Source of the DNA: Nephrocerus scutellatus
Taxonomy: Eukaryota > Arthropoda > Insecta > Diptera > Pipunculidae
DNA length: 64,000 nucleotides
NCBI GenBank assembly: GCA_947095585.1
Contig: OX352761.1
Span: 84,745,919 to 84,809,918 of the forward strand
Direction: 5' to 3'
Shown piece after piece: positions 32,403-44,070 of this stretch (positions within the stretch are counted from its first letter, which is position 1; each line of letters starts with the position of its first letter). The notes beneath the pieces are model-generated. The model saw only the letters and a list, made by a program, of their open reading frames with translations. It searched no databases and was not told where the DNA came from. The translations under genes and the position numbers were made by a program.

Positions 32403-35016
32403 AGATTATTCAGATAAATCTTAATCACTGCGAGATAGCGCAGGATATCCTGATACAGACAGCAAAAGACGAGAGAGCGGACATTATGTTAATCAGTGAG
32501 CCGTACAAATCTCTTGACAACATCGTTTGGACCTGCGATAAAACGAAGAGCGCTGCAATATGGATTTGCGGCAGACATTCCTTCCAAGATGTAGATGGGG
32601 AGGCGGAGGGCTTCGTACGAGCAAAGATAAATGGCATCAATTTTTACAGTTGTTATGCAAGACCTAGCTGGACGGCGAGTGAGTACGCAGCAATGCTAGA
32701 GAGCTTAACGGCCGATGCTCATGGAAGAGCTCCAGTAGTTATTGGGGGAGATTTTAATGCCTGGGCAACAGACTGGGGCAGCAGACTAACGAATGATAGA
32801 GGACGTTATCTGCTAGAATCTTTCGCAACACTAGAGATAGGCTTAGCAAATAACGGTTGTGTAAATACGTATCGCAAAGCAGGAATGGGATCGATTATCG
32901 ATATAACCTATGTTAGCAGCTCCCTCCTGCGAAACATAAAATGGCGGGTCAGCGAAGAATATACGCACAGCGACCACCAGGCGATTATAATTGAAATGAA
33001 AGAAAGAAACCCAGTGCAACCCCCAAAAGTAGGAGGTCCTAAATGGAAAGATAAGTTCTTTGATATAGAGATGTTTGAGGAGGTCATAAACACAAGCATC
33101 CTAACCGAAAGCGGAACGGCTGAGATCCTGTCGCAACAACTTGCTCGTACAATTACCACAGCGTGCAACGCAGCTATGCCTAGAAGAATACCAAGCAAGA
33201 GAGGGGTACGTTGCTATTGGTGGAACGAGCAGATAAAAGCACTGAGAGCTATCTGCCTACAAGCCAGGCGCAGAGTTCAGCGTTCAAGAAGGGGAACCGA
33301 TTTTCAAGAACGGCTTGATATGCTTAGACTGGCGAAACGAAATTTTAAAAACGCGATTAAGGAAAGCAAGTCAAAATGCTTTAAAGAACTATGTGACGAG
33401 GCTGACATCAACCCCTGGGGCACAGCATACAAAATAGTTATGGCGATCCATCGTCGTACCGCCCAATATGCCTACTAGATACAATGGGAAAGATACTCGA
33501 GCGGATCATATATGACAGATTGCTTAATATAGCGGATAATAAAGGAGCACTGTCAGATCATCAATTCGGGTTTCGAAAATCGCGCTCGACCGTCGACGCC
33601 ATAAAGGCGGTGGTCAATATAGCAAAGAAAGCGATTGAAGGAGAAAGATGGCGGTGGGGCACAAAAGAATATTATGCAGTAGTGACACTGGACATAAAAA
33701 ATGCCTTTAACTCTGCAAAATGGTCCTCAATAAGAAGATCACTCGCCAGAATGGATGCACCGTACTATATAAGGAAGATAGTATCAAGCTACTTAAGCGA
33801 TAGAAGGTTGAGGTACGAAACCAATGAGGGTACAAAGTACTATAACGTATCCGCAGGAGTCCCACAAGGATCGGTGCTGTGTCCCCTTCTATGGAATATT
33901 ATGTACGATGGAGTTCTAAGACTAGCATTACCACCAGGCGTACAAATATTTGGATTCGCTGACGACATCGCCGTCGTCACCACAAAGACAATCAATGGAA
34001 TAGAGTCAGCCACGAACGAAGCAGTTGGCCAAATCAAAGAATGGCTAGTATCCGTCGGTCTAGAATTAGCCGACCATAAAACGGAAGAAGTCCTGATTAC
34101 CAGCCGGAAAAAAAATGGAATACATAAGTATACGGGTTGGTAATCAGACCATCAGATCAAAGGATTCTGTCAAATAGGAGTAATGATTGACAGTAGGCTC
34201 CGTTTTAAAATACACGTGGACTATTCTAGCAGAAAGGCGTCGCAGATGCAGGCAGCATTATCTCGGATACTGCCAGGACCAGGATATCCAAGGAGGGTCC
34301 TAATGTCCAGAGTAGTTAGCTCAGTCCTCCTTTACGCAGCCCCAGTTTGGGCGGAGGCACTGGTGACTAAAGAAATAAGAAGAAACCTATCGTCTATATA
34401 CAGACTCAGTGCACTAAGGACGATCAGCGGGTTCCGAACGATCTCCGATGATGCGGCCCTCGTTATAGCAGGAATGGTTCCAGTAGACATCCTCGCAGAT
34501 GAAATGCTTAGGATCTACAATAGAAGAGCCTTATCACATCCGGACCAACGATCAATCAAAATGATTAAAGAAGAAGAAAAGGCCACCTCAATGGCTGTAT
34601 GGCAAGCCAGGTGGGACATAAGTTTGAAAGGAAGATGGACCCACAAACTGATCCCGAATATAGAGAATTGGACAAACCGATCTCACGGTAACTGCAATTA
34701 CCAATTTACGCAGTTTCTGTCAGGCCATGGCGGCTATCGAAGATATCTTTATCGATTTGGACACGATAGCTCACCTTTTTGCCCAGATTGTCCGGAACTG
34801 GAAGAAGATACGGAGCATGCGATTTTCCAATGCGGACGCTTCAGAGAATGGAGAAGCAGCCTGCCAAGTCCACAAATCCTGTTAGAAGAAATGCTGAGAT
34901 CTGAGGATAAGTGGACAGAAGTGTGTGTATTCATAACGAATGTGCAAAACGAGCTGCGAAGAATCGAAAATATAAGGCGATCAGCAGCAGCAGAAGATGC
35001 AGAAGGCATAGAGTAA
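32399..35016 (+). pseudogene. Waldo-like ORF2 (endonuclease-reverse transcriptase), deleted
   Basis: Starts MKIIQINLNHCEIAQDIL. The AP-like endonuclease has ISEPY, GGDFNAW and SDHQAI, placing its catalytic residues at about 32490, 32745 and 32970. At about 33453 the frame passes from VMAIHR straight to the RPICLLDTMGKILERI motif of the RT, so roughly 100 residues of the RT N-terminus are missing and the frame shifts. RT core: GFRKSRSTVDAI, AGVPQGSVL, FADDIAVV (about 33955). A compensated frameshift lies at about 34110-34180. The C-terminal CCHC knuckle CPDCPELEEDTEHAIFQC is near 34780. Confidence 0.88.
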
Positions 35017-35217
35017 TCTGCTAACCAGCCCCGTGATGTAATACCTAACGGCAGTCCCGCGGGGAGAGTGGTTGAAGTGTGTAAGGAGGGTTTAGTACGT
35101 AGGCGTAATTCCTGGTACGAACATTCAGGTTTACGAATCGTCATGCTGGTACCCCTGGAGGGCTCTACTGGTATCTTTTAGAAGATTCCCCACCTTTGGC
35201 ACAGCCATAAAAAAAAA
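35017..35217 (+). other. Waldo-like LINE 3' UTR
   Basis: About 200 bp from the ORF2 stop (TAA, 35014-35016) to an A-rich end (CCATAAAAAAAAAACAC) that merges with the downstream CA repeat. No other gene seen. Confidence 0.75.
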
Positions 35218-35231
35218 CACACACACACACA

Positions 35232-35657
35232 CTGCGTGCTCGTTTTGTGGCAAAATCATCGACCAAATGACGCAGCGGCAGCGAACAGCGCTGCACACAA
35301 AGCACAGAGCTCAGACTTTGCCGTGATCTGATGCGATATAGCGATATTTAAAAATTGTATATTGGGGTCCCCAAGGGGCTGATCGCTCCAAATTTTTACA
35401 AAAAGTGTTTTCCATCGAAGACACACATGTGTACAAAATTTAAAGAAAATCGGATAAATTTTGTAAAATATTTGTATGGGAGCCCACCGAACCCGAGGTC
35501 CGATGGGCCTCAAATAGAAAGTATTGTCACCGGAAATATACATGTGTGCAAAATTTCAATAAAGTCGGGCTTTGGGAAGTTGGTTAAAAATTGATCAGAA
35601 AATCTGACCAGCCAGCCAGCCAGCCACGTGCACGCGAAGTTAATATAGAGAATTTAA
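35232..35657 (+). repeat. Unnamed repeat family, copy 6, 3' part
   Basis: Resumes after the LINE with two units (TTGGGGTCCCCAAGGGGCTG, CACATGTGTACAAAATTTAA) and the 3' end GCGAAGTTAATATAGAGAAT. Together with 30298-30346 it makes one copy split by the microsatellite and the LINE. Confidence 0.8.
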
Positions 35658-35719
35658 TAAAATCTGATTTATACAAAACATTATTTATTTTTCTGTTCCA
35701 GCAAATGCGATCTCATTAA

Positions 35720-37017
35720 AGATAACATGTTTATTGTGTCATCAGCTAGACGTGACCGAATTTTCGTACATATATTTCCTGACGCCGAAAACGCTCTTTC
35801 TGCTTCCACGCTTGTCGGTGGAATCGACAAAAGAAAATTATACACTCTCTCGAGTTCTGGGCCTCTAACCCCATCCGAAACAATACTAATTTTTTTTCTT
35901 TTCCAAATTCTAATACGACATATTTTTTAAGGATATCGTAATTTTTCACTGGTGAATTTCGAAAAAGTTTTACAACTTTTCGTATCTTATGTATAAGAGG
36001 TAATAATTCTTTATCATTCGAAACGATAAAACTAATTTGGTCAGGATTTACTGCATTCATCAACAAGTCTTCATCGTCGACGCCGGACTCGGAATCGTCA
36101 TACATATCAATCGTATCATCATTTTCTGTCTATTCAAATTCATTCGAAATATTGGAACTAGAAGATTTATCTTTACAATATAACACACTTAAAATAGCCA
36201 ATTGAATTGCGTGTGCAAAACAAAGCTGTTGTTCAGCTTCAATTAATCTTCAAATTTTTCTCATAACTGACGCACCATTTGTAGTTACGCAAACAATGTC
36301 GCTTGACAGACAAATACCAAATTTCGTTAGCTTTTCTTCCAAGATCTGTATACACTTTTCAGCTGGCAAACTTCCTATACTGCGAATTAATCCAAGGCTC
36401 CAAAACTGTTGTTTAGTGTGAATGTTGATGCTTAAATAGCGACGATTTGATATTGATGTTCACTCATCGAACGTCAAACTAAAACCACAACCTTGTTTTT
36501 TCATGTCTGAGAGATTATTTTTAATTACATCGCAAATATTTTGACCGTAATTTAAAGCGATTTTCCGAATTGTATTTGACGATTTTGGAATATTTTGAAA
36601 TCCTTTCGATGCAAGTAACGATCTTAAATCATCCGATGTACAAAATAAAGAAAATGCCAGACCATCTTTCGCAGTCATGCGTGATATAACCGCTGCCAAA
36701 GAATCGTCACTTTTATAAGGAAAATATCCTGTAATTTTCTTTTTACAAGAAGAAGGGATTTTGGTTGATGGTGTAGACAAATTTGTGAACGTTCCACCGC
36801 TTCCACCACAATCATCAAATCCTCTTTTCACAGCAGTAACTTTGTGTACTGTTCGCAAATGCGAATGAAGTACACTAGTTGACCCAGCCGTGCATTTAAT
36901 AACTTTCGAACATGTTTTGCATTTCGCCACTTGACCATTTCTCTCTCGAAGAAAGTATGCCCAAAGTGATTTGTTGTTTTCAATACCTTTCTTGTATTCC
37001 TCGAATTTGTAATCCAT
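35720..37017 (-). pseudogene. hAT-family transposase, broken
   Basis: Starts MDYKFEEYKKGIENNKSLWA at 37017. A BED-type zinc finger (CKTCSKVI ... HSHLRTVH, about residues 33-60) that binds terminal repeats is followed by the N-terminal hAT region ending LTFDE at 36460. There the next codon is TGA where the family has Trp (DEWTS); beyond it RRYLSINIH, GSLPAEKC and a VCVTT-GA region with an EQQLCFAHAIQLAI motif continue in frame, so one nonsense change is recent. A second stop near 36130 and loss of the C-terminal dimerisation domain follow. Terminal repeats were not found. Confidence 0.82.
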
Positions 37018-37373
37018 ATTTATTATGGTCTGTCTCTAAAAAACAAATATTAAAAAACCCCAAATTAAAATTAAACGATTAACAAATTTTGGTATCACGG
37101 CCATTTACAACATTTACAATTTTTCTTACACTTCCTTGATATTTTATAATAATGTATTTTATTGCAACACGAGAATGAAAAATCTGATTTTTTCTTATTT
37201 TAACATAAATTATATTTATATTTCAACACCTAACTTACACAAACACTTTTTTTATTCTAAAAATATTCTTTCATCAACAAACAACAAAATTGAAATTTGA
37301 CTGACATTTGGTGTAAAAATAAAAAAAATCATAATCGGGGATTTACCCAGTTACATAAGTCAAAATAATGTCG

Positions 37374-37492
37374 GGTTCTTTCCACCACAAAGAAACTGAA
37401 CTCAATCAAAAAAATACTGAACTAAATCATTATCTACTATGGAGACTTCAGTTTTTTTTGATTGAGTTCAGTTTCTTTGTGGTGGAAAGAAC
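37374..37492. repeat. Inverted repeat of about 40 bp
   Basis: Arms 37374-37413 and about 37453-37492 are near-perfect complements (GTTCTTTCCACCACAAAGAA outer start), with a central ACTGAA/TTCAG match. A small MITE or a hairpin end of another element. Confidence 0.85.
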
Positions 37493-38067
37493 TCCACTTC
37501 CACATGACATAGGGAAAACGAAAAAAAAAAAAAAGAATTGACGAATGGTAAAGTTAAAAAATCGCTTTAGGCGGACAATAGTGAACTAAGTGAGCTTAGA
37601 AATTAACGCTCACGATTGAAAAGAAATATTCACGAATAATATTATTATATAAATAACTATAATACTCACGATTATTTTTAAGATTAGAAATAAGCACCCT
37701 GTAGAGTAAGAAAGAGTTTTAACGGGCCTTGCTCCATAGCACTGCGTCGACAATTGCAAAGCAATACTCATGGCAACACACAGCGGTAAATTGCATATTT
37801 ACGCGAGTTAATGCCAAAGAGTAACACGAGAAAACAAAAACATAGAACAAGAACAACAACACGGTACTTGGGTCTAGCATGCACACACATTACGAACACG
37901 GGCATTGACACACACAGTACGCACATGGGTATCAGCATGGCATGCACGCTGCAAGAAGGCAAGTGCAGTATGCATGCGCATACATACGGCAGGGACAAAC
38001 GAACATACATGACGAACACACATAAAATTATTTTAATGCATGCTGGACCAAAGTACCGTTAGGCAAG

Positions 38068-38075
38068 TATAAAAG
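38068..38075 (+). promoter_or_regulatory. TATA box candidate in the 875-bp unit
   Basis: TATAAAAG, followed about 25 bp later by CCGGTCAGCAGGGAG, which could be an initiator. Inferred from spacing only. Confidence 0.35.
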
Positions 38076-38942
38076 AAGGCTGCAGACCGGTCAGCAGGGA
38101 GAGTTTTTGGTGAACCATCGCACGCTGCAGAGCGGGTAAGTGGCCTTTGGTTTTAGTCTTATTCTAGTTAGTTATACATATCTTACAGCTTCCCCCCACC
38201 CGTGGTAAGGGGTTGTAAGATATTATCTTTAGATTATACATAATTTGTAGCTTCCCCCCACCCGTGGTAAGGGGTTACAAATTATTAGCATAGGAAGCAA
38301 GCTTTTCTACGGTTTGTAGCTTCCCCCACCCGTGGTAATGGGTTAAAAATCATCAATAGTATATTCACTTGTAGCTTGGCAGAGGGTATACCTCTCCACA
38401 GTTGGTGGTTCAGTTTGTTTCAGGTTAAGCTTTTATACGGTTTAGGCGGACAATAGTGAACTAAGTGAGCTTAGAAATTAACGCTCACGATTGAAAAGAA
38501 ATATTCACGAATAATATTATTATATAAATAACTATAATACTCACGATTATTTTTAAGATTAGAAATAAGCACCCTGTATAGTAAGAAAGAGTTTTAACGG
38601 GCCTTGCTCCATAGCACTGCGTCGACAATTGCAAAGTAATACTCATGGCAACACACAGCGGTAAATTGCATATTTACGCGAGTTAATGCCAACGAGTAAC
38701 ACGAGAAAACAAAAACATAGAACAAGAACAACAACACGGTACTTGGGTCTAGCATGCACACACATTACGAACACGGGCATTGACACACACAGTACGCACA
38801 TGGGTATCAGCATGGCATCCACGCTGCAAGCAGGCAAGTGCAGTATGCATGCGCATACATACGGCAGGGACAAACGAACATACATGACGAACACACATAA
38901 AATTATTTTAATGCATGCTGGACCAAAGTACCGTTAGATAAG

Positions 38943-38950
38943 TATAAAAG
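38943..38950 (+). promoter_or_regulatory. TATA box candidate in the second 875-bp unit
   Basis: Same TATAAAAG and downstream TCAGCAGGG as in the first unit, at offset 875. Confidence 0.35.
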
Positions 38951-39183
38951 AAGGCTGCAGACCGGTCAGCAGGGAGAGTTTTTGGTGAACCATCGCACGC
39001 TGCAGAGCGGGTAAGTGGACTTTGGTTTTAGTCTTATTCTAGTTAGTTATACATATCTTACAGCTTCCCCCCACCCGTGGTAAGGGGTTGTAATATATTA
39101 TCTTTAGATTATACATAATTTGTAGCTTCCCCCCACCCGTGGTAAGGGGTTACAAATTATTAGCATAGGAAGCAAGCATAGGT

Positions 39184-39780
39184 AGAAAAGGTTTGTAGCT
39201 TCCCCCACCCGTGGTAATGGGTTAAAAATCATCAATAGTATATTCACTTGTAGCTTGGCAGAGGGTATACCTCTCCACAGTTGGTGGTTCAGTTTGTTTC
39301 AGGTTAAGCTTTTATACGGTTTGTAGCTTCCCCCCACCCATGGTAAGGGGTTACAAACCATCAATAGTATATTTAATTGTAGCTTGGCAGAGGGTATACC
39401 TCTCCACTGTTGGTGGTTCAGTTTGTTTCAGGTTAAGCTTTTCTACGGTTTGTAGCTTCCCCCCCCCCCCGTGGTAAGGGGTTACAAACCATCAATAGTA
39501 TATTCACTTGTAGCTTGGCAGAGGGTATACCTCTCCACAGTTGGTGGTTCAGTTTGTTTCAGGTTAAGCTTTTCTACGGTTTGTAGCTTCCCCCCACCCG
39601 TGGTAAGGGGTTACAAACCATCAATAGTATATTCACTTGTAGCTTGGCAGAGGGTATACCTCTCCACAGTTGGTGGTTTAGTTTGTTTCAGGTTAAGCTT
39701 TTCTACGGTTTGTAGCTTCCCCCCAAACCATCAATAGTATATTCACTTGTAGCTTGGCAGAGGGTATACCTCTCCGCAGT
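39184..39780. repeat. About 129-bp tandem repeat array
   Basis: GCTTGGCAGAGGGTATACCT starts at 39253, 39382, 39513, 39642 and 39752 (periods 129, 131, 129, 110). Each unit has GTAGCTTCCCCCCACCCGTG and GTAAGGGGTTAC, which pair as a hairpin, and ends GTTTCAGGTTAAGCTTTT. Variation is mainly in the C-run; the last period is shortened because its hairpin part is lost. Confidence 0.9.
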
Positions 39781-40090
39781 TGTTGGGCAGGGTAAAATCG
39801 ATAGTAGTAAGCCCCACCCCACGCAACGCACCCTGCGAATGACGAGACCAACTCCGCGGCAGAGAGTTCCGAGTGAGTGGGTAGAGTATACTAACCCCAT
39901 TAAATTTCGTGAGTAAGTAAGTAATTGTACGCTGATATAAACCTGATTGTTGTAATTACCGCGAGTTAATAAAAGATTTGTTCTTATAACTAAAATCTGT
40001 TGGCTTTAACTTAAAAAATGTTCTGTAACGAACCGCTGGATCCGCTGAGCTCACCTCAGCCGTAAGAAACTTCGTTACAGGTTTTTCGGT
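39781..40090. other. Possible LTR end
   Basis: Follows the satellite block. It has a GTTAATAAAAG polyadenylation-like signal (about 39966) and an inverted repeat CTGTAACGAA (40023) / TTCGTTACAG (40071). This resembles the R-U5 end of an LTR followed by leader sequence, but no coding part of such an element is nearby. Confidence 0.35.
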
Positions 40091-40308
40091 GAAGTAAAAT
40101 AACAAAAAAAGCAATCACTAGTTATTCGTATCTAGTCAAAAAACATGCAATATAAATGCGTCACTTTCATACATTTTTTTCACTAAGTACGCTTAAACTT
40201 CTACAAAAAAAAATATTTACCACATTTAATGATTAAAATTGAAGTTAAGATTGTTTTTTTCAAAAAATTACAACAGCTACCTACTCATACGGCTTACTGC
40301 ATATCTAT

Positions 40309-40524
40309 TGGTATAGTCCATGAAGAATATTATAATACAGAAAAACCGATGGATTTTATTTACTTGTAGCTGTGGTGTACAGAAATGCAAAGTAGTGTGA
40401 AAAATTCGACATTAAAAAAAATTACATATCTTAGGTTAGGTTGGTAATTTTTTTTTGTATTTTGTTTTGAGCGCCACATAGCTCTACTATGATTCCAAGC
40501 TTATCCATTCTGGGACACCCTATA
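40309..40524 (-). repeat. Dispersed repeat, inverted partner of 12174-12404
   Basis: Reverse complement of the segment at 12174, including ATCTTAGGTTAGGTTGG and the terminus TTCTGGGACACCCTATA. It ends about 120 bp from the myosin exon at 40646. Confidence 0.75.
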
Positions 40525-40645
40525 TTTGTGGTTAACCTTCACAGTACAAACAAAAAATAAATTTGTCCTTCTGGCTGCCCAAAGCTACCCAAACGAGCTA
40601 TAAAGCTATAAATTTGGAACTTTTCAATATATATTGATAGTTTAC

Positions 40646-40753
40646 CTGATTTGTGTTTGCATCTCTAATATTTTTATATGCAGCCTCAGCAATTGCAAAC
40701 ACATGTGGCTCCAAAGTTCCCAGCTTCTGTCCATGGTATCTAAAAACGTAGTC
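40646..40753 (-). CDS. Unconventional myosin, pre-P-loop exon isolated between giant introns
   Basis: A 36-codon exon, phase 0 at both ends, bounded by TTTTTGTAG|GAC and CAG|gtaaac. It reads YHGQKLGTLEPHVFAIAEAAY, the conserved N-terminal motor segment directly before the P-loop, and ends NTNQ, which joins to SCVISGESG at 9076 as in all myosins. It is too short to stand out as an ORF and sits 31.6 kb from the next exon. The upstream exons lie beyond the right edge, so the next intron exceeds 23 kb. Myosin class is unresolved: MyTH4-FERM classes XV (Myo10A/sisyphus-like) or XXII (Myo81F-like) are my candidates, from the lever arm and charged helix only. Confidence 0.92.
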
Positions 40754-41690
40754 CTACAAAAATCAAACAAAACAATTTTAATTGATCTTAAATAATTTCG
40801 TTAAACTGTTTTTTTTTTTAATTTATTAGAATAAATGATGTTATTAAAAGTTCTCTATCTTAAAACACGAAATATTAACAGATATATTTTGTGTAAGCAA
40901 ATTACTTAGAATTAAATACTATAGCATAATAAATTACAATATAGCATAACGTTTATACAAAAAATGTCCTTAATTTTTTCATTTAGGTTTTTACCTACAA
41001 ATCCTTTTTATAATTTTTTTATGTAAATACATAGGAACATTTTTGAATAAAATATAGTTTTCGGAATTCCTCAGAAAGATCTATTCTCTATATTAACTTC
41101 ACGTGGTTCATAGATCATGTAGATAATTTAATTCTTATTTAACATATCAATCGACTACCTTCCATCCCAAAAATATTTCCTTTTTCTTAGCGTCGTGAAA
41201 TTATTAATGGGAACCCTGATTTTTAGAGTTCTGTTCTGCAAGGTATTGGTGGGACACAACACAGAAAGTTACAGTAACTTGGGATGGGATCAGTTGGTGT
41301 CTAGACCTTAAACTAACTGTCATCACTGCAGCAATTGGTAAGGAGGGTTAGAAAACTGACTGTAGCAATGTATAACTAATCGAAGTGAACGTGTGTGAAA
41401 AAAAAGTGGGAGTGTGGACTTGTGTACGCGCGTTAGAAGTTATACTTCTTTGGCGTGCTTGATAGAATAAAGGTTAATAAGCATATCAATTATATACGAA
41501 TGATTAGAGGAGTGAAGGGATATAGTAAATACTTGAACGATGAAATTGTATCACAGGAAACGATATATAACATAACGCAATGGTTAAGTACAATGCGCAA
41601 CAAAATGGCCCAAGTTAATACTTAATAATGCTGTATTATGGATAGGATTGACTTACATATATATCATTTTAAAAATATAAAAAAAAGACC
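40754..41690. other. Upstream intron, nothing recognised
   Basis: AT-rich intron. A fragment TTCTCTATATTAACTTCACG at about 41090 resembles the complement of the unnamed repeat's 3' end. No coding similarity. Confidence 0.5.
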
Positions 41691-42020
41691 CCAAAAATAT
41701 TTCCAAAAAAACCCCAAAAGAATTTCAAAAGAATCCCAAAACACCTCAATACCCTAAATACCTCATATAAGACCATCAAAACACTCCCAAAAGGCCGCTC
41801 AAAAGAACCCCTAATGCCCCCAAAAGACATTCAAAAGACCTTCAGAAGACTTTCCAAATTAAATAGCTCCCAAAAGACCCTCTAAGTGGCCCCCAAAAGA
41901 CAAACAAACGACCCCAAAAACGACATAAAAAGACTCAAGAGTTCCCAAAAAACACTCACAAAAGACCTCCCAAAACAGTTCCAAAAGACACCCAGACCTC
42001 TAAAGACCTTCAATAAGAGT
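41690..42020. repeat. Degenerate CCCAAAAGAC-type minisatellite
   Basis: About 330 bp of irregular repeats such as CCCCAAAAGA, TTCAAAAGAC and CTCAAAAGAA, strongly purine-biased with C clusters. The plus-strand ORF 41886-42317 begins in this low-complexity tract, which explains its Lys/Thr/Pro-rich start. Confidence 0.75.
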
Positions 42021-42420
42021 TCCAAAACACCTGTTGTTGTTGTAGCAACTCCAGACCTGAAACCAGATCAAGAGGAAACTCTCCCAATCTGTATCGTGGA
42101 GGGGGCAGAGGAATATGTGGTTGGTAGTATGAGGGCCTTGGTTACAGTCCTGGCAGAGATCATTGGTGCCAGGGATAATCCGAGCTGTATAGCTCTGAAG
42201 TATATGGCACCAACCCGACTGATCGAAGTTGTGCGGGTTTCACTGGTCAGGTACTTTTCGCTGTTATTTATGGTCGGGGGGGGGGGTGTACCAAGCACAA
42301 ATATGTTCAACAAATAGGATGCAATGCGCATCAATGTACGCAGAAAAGAAAGAGGGCCATTAAGTAGGAATCAAATAATCAAGCCGACTAGACAGTAAGT
42401 TAAAAAAATAAAAATAAAAA
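42021..42420. other. Unidentified segment
   Basis: Less AT-rich than its surroundings, with GTTGTTGTTGTAGC at its start and a G10 run at 42277-42286. The plus-strand ORF to 42317 reads GAEEYVVGSMRALVTVLAEI, normal-looking protein sequence that I cannot assign. It could be a fragment of a mobile-element gene. Confidence 0.3.
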
Positions 42421-42427
42421 ACAAAAA

Positions 42428-43280
42428 AAAAAACAAACCATAAAAATTAAAATTTTTCATCCAAATTCTCTAATCGCAGAAATTGATATGGGAGCCCCTC
42501 GATCCTGGGCCATTTTTTTTTGTTGTAGGAGAAAATCATCGAAACAGACATTTGACATCAGATGTTAAAATTGAAAATGCTCAGATAATTTTACTCTGAG
42601 CACTTAGAGCACGCTCATACTCTGAGCAAATAAGAAACACGAACATTTATCTTGAGAACTCTTTGACTGCTCTGAACTAATTTATGAAAACGCGAAATGA
42701 CAGAATATTGCGAAAACTTGTTGTTCTATCTGTAAGTTGATATCGACAACAAAAAACGACATCAATAAAAATAAAATTCAGTAAATAAAAAAATGTAAGT
42801 TGAATTAAGCATAAAACATTTATGTCTCGTTTCATTTGCTGGGTTCATTTGTGCGTGAGCTAAGATTTCTCTCTCTCTCTCTACCACCAAAACCATGCAG
42901 CGCAGCCGACTGCGTTGCACACACCGCACACAGTCCATAAAGGGCGACGAATATCTGATGCCAGTATAGATATTTAAAAATTGTATAAGGGCCTTGCGGC
43001 CGTACCCGGGACCCGATCACTACCAAATTTTCGAAAAACTATTGTTTATTGGGTATACACATGTTTGTAAAATTTGAAGAAAATCGGGTAAATTTTTTAA
43101 AATTTTTGTATGGGAGCCCCCCGACCCCGCGGCCCGAGGGGCCTCAAATTTTCAACAAAATCGGGCTGTAGGAAGTGGGTTAAAAATTGATCGCAAGATT
43201 CCATGACACACAAATCCACAAGCCCACAAGCCCAGAAACCCACAAACACACGGGCAAGTGAAGTTAATATAGAGAATTTA
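42428..43280 (+). repeat. Unnamed dispersed repeat family, copy 7 (long form, complete)
   Basis: Has the 5' end (ACCATAAAAATTAAAATTTT), the extra block of copy 5 in opposite orientation (AGCACGCTCATACTCTGAGC, a CT run, CAGCGCAGCCGACTGCG), two units and the 3' end GTGAAGTTAATATAGAGAAT. About 850 bp, the best full-length example of the long form. Confidence 0.85.
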
Positions 43281-43371
43281 AAAATAAAAAAACAGGAGAG
43301 ACACAAAAAAAATCAAAGAAAAATTTTGAAATTTCGTAACAATTTACGTGACAGTGAATATAAAAATGTAA

Positions 43372-43907
43372 TCAATCAACAATCCTATAAAAATTAGAAC
43401 GTTTCATGTAAATTCTCTTACCAAAATATGCGATTAAAAAAACAACCAATTAAAATTAAATTTTTTCCTGTAAACTCACTCATCACAATGTGCAACGCTT
43501 AAATCGGGTAATTTAAAAAAAAAAGTGGGAGCCCCCTATCAGGATCATTCCAACATTTTTACAAATAGTGTTTCCATCGGAGTGTTGTCCATCGGAGATA
43601 CAAATGCGTAAACAATTTGAAGAAAATCGGCTACTTTTTTATTAAAATTCTTATGGGTGCCCCCGACCCCGATTACTACCAAATTTCACAAATGTGTTTC
43701 CCATCAGAGATACTCATGCGTATAAAATTTGAAAAAAATACGGTTTCTTTAAAAATTTGTATGAGAGCCACCCGAACCCGAGGCGCCCCAAGTTTTAATA
43801 GAAAGTGTGTGCAAAGTTTGAATAAAATCGGGCTTTAGGAAGTGTGTTAAAAATTGATCAAAAGATTCTACAAGCCAGCCAGCCAGGTTTATATAGAGAA
43901 TTTAAAA
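43372..43907 (+). repeat. Unnamed dispersed repeat family, copy 8
   Basis: Two successive 5' ends (CCTATAAAAATTAGAACG and AACAACCAATTAAAATTAAA), three units and the 3' end TTTATATAGAGAATTTA with CAGCCAGCCAG before it. More diverged than the other copies. Confidence 0.75.
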
Positions 43908-44070
43908 ATAACAAAGTATTAAATGTGCATAATAGCAAAGACGTGGATAGAATAGAAAATAAAACCAGACAAGGACTAAACTTTTTACATATACGGACAT
44001 AGACAAAAAATACATACATTTTTAATAAAAGGGTTGAAAGCTGAACCCACACGAAAATATTGGAAGAATT

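Larger units (their letters stand above)
37567..39316. repeat. Tandem duplication with 875-bp period, LTR-like
   Basis: Two units (37567-38441, 38442-39316) start TTTAGGCGGACAATAGTGAA and agree almost base for base at a constant offset of 875. Each has about 500 bp of U3-like sequence, a TATA box and a tail of short hairpin repeats (GTAGCTTCCCCCCACCCGTG). The two 83-codon ORFs in each unit (37768-38019 minus, 37811-38062 plus) are low-complexity and only echo the duplication. I read it as part of an LTR, but cannot name the element. Confidence 0.7.

Noticed and set aside
37768..38937. Four 83-codon ORFs on both strands, repeated at 875 bp
   Set aside because: Conserved only because the DNA is duplicated; they overlap on opposite strands and have low-complexity His/Thr/Met/Cys composition.
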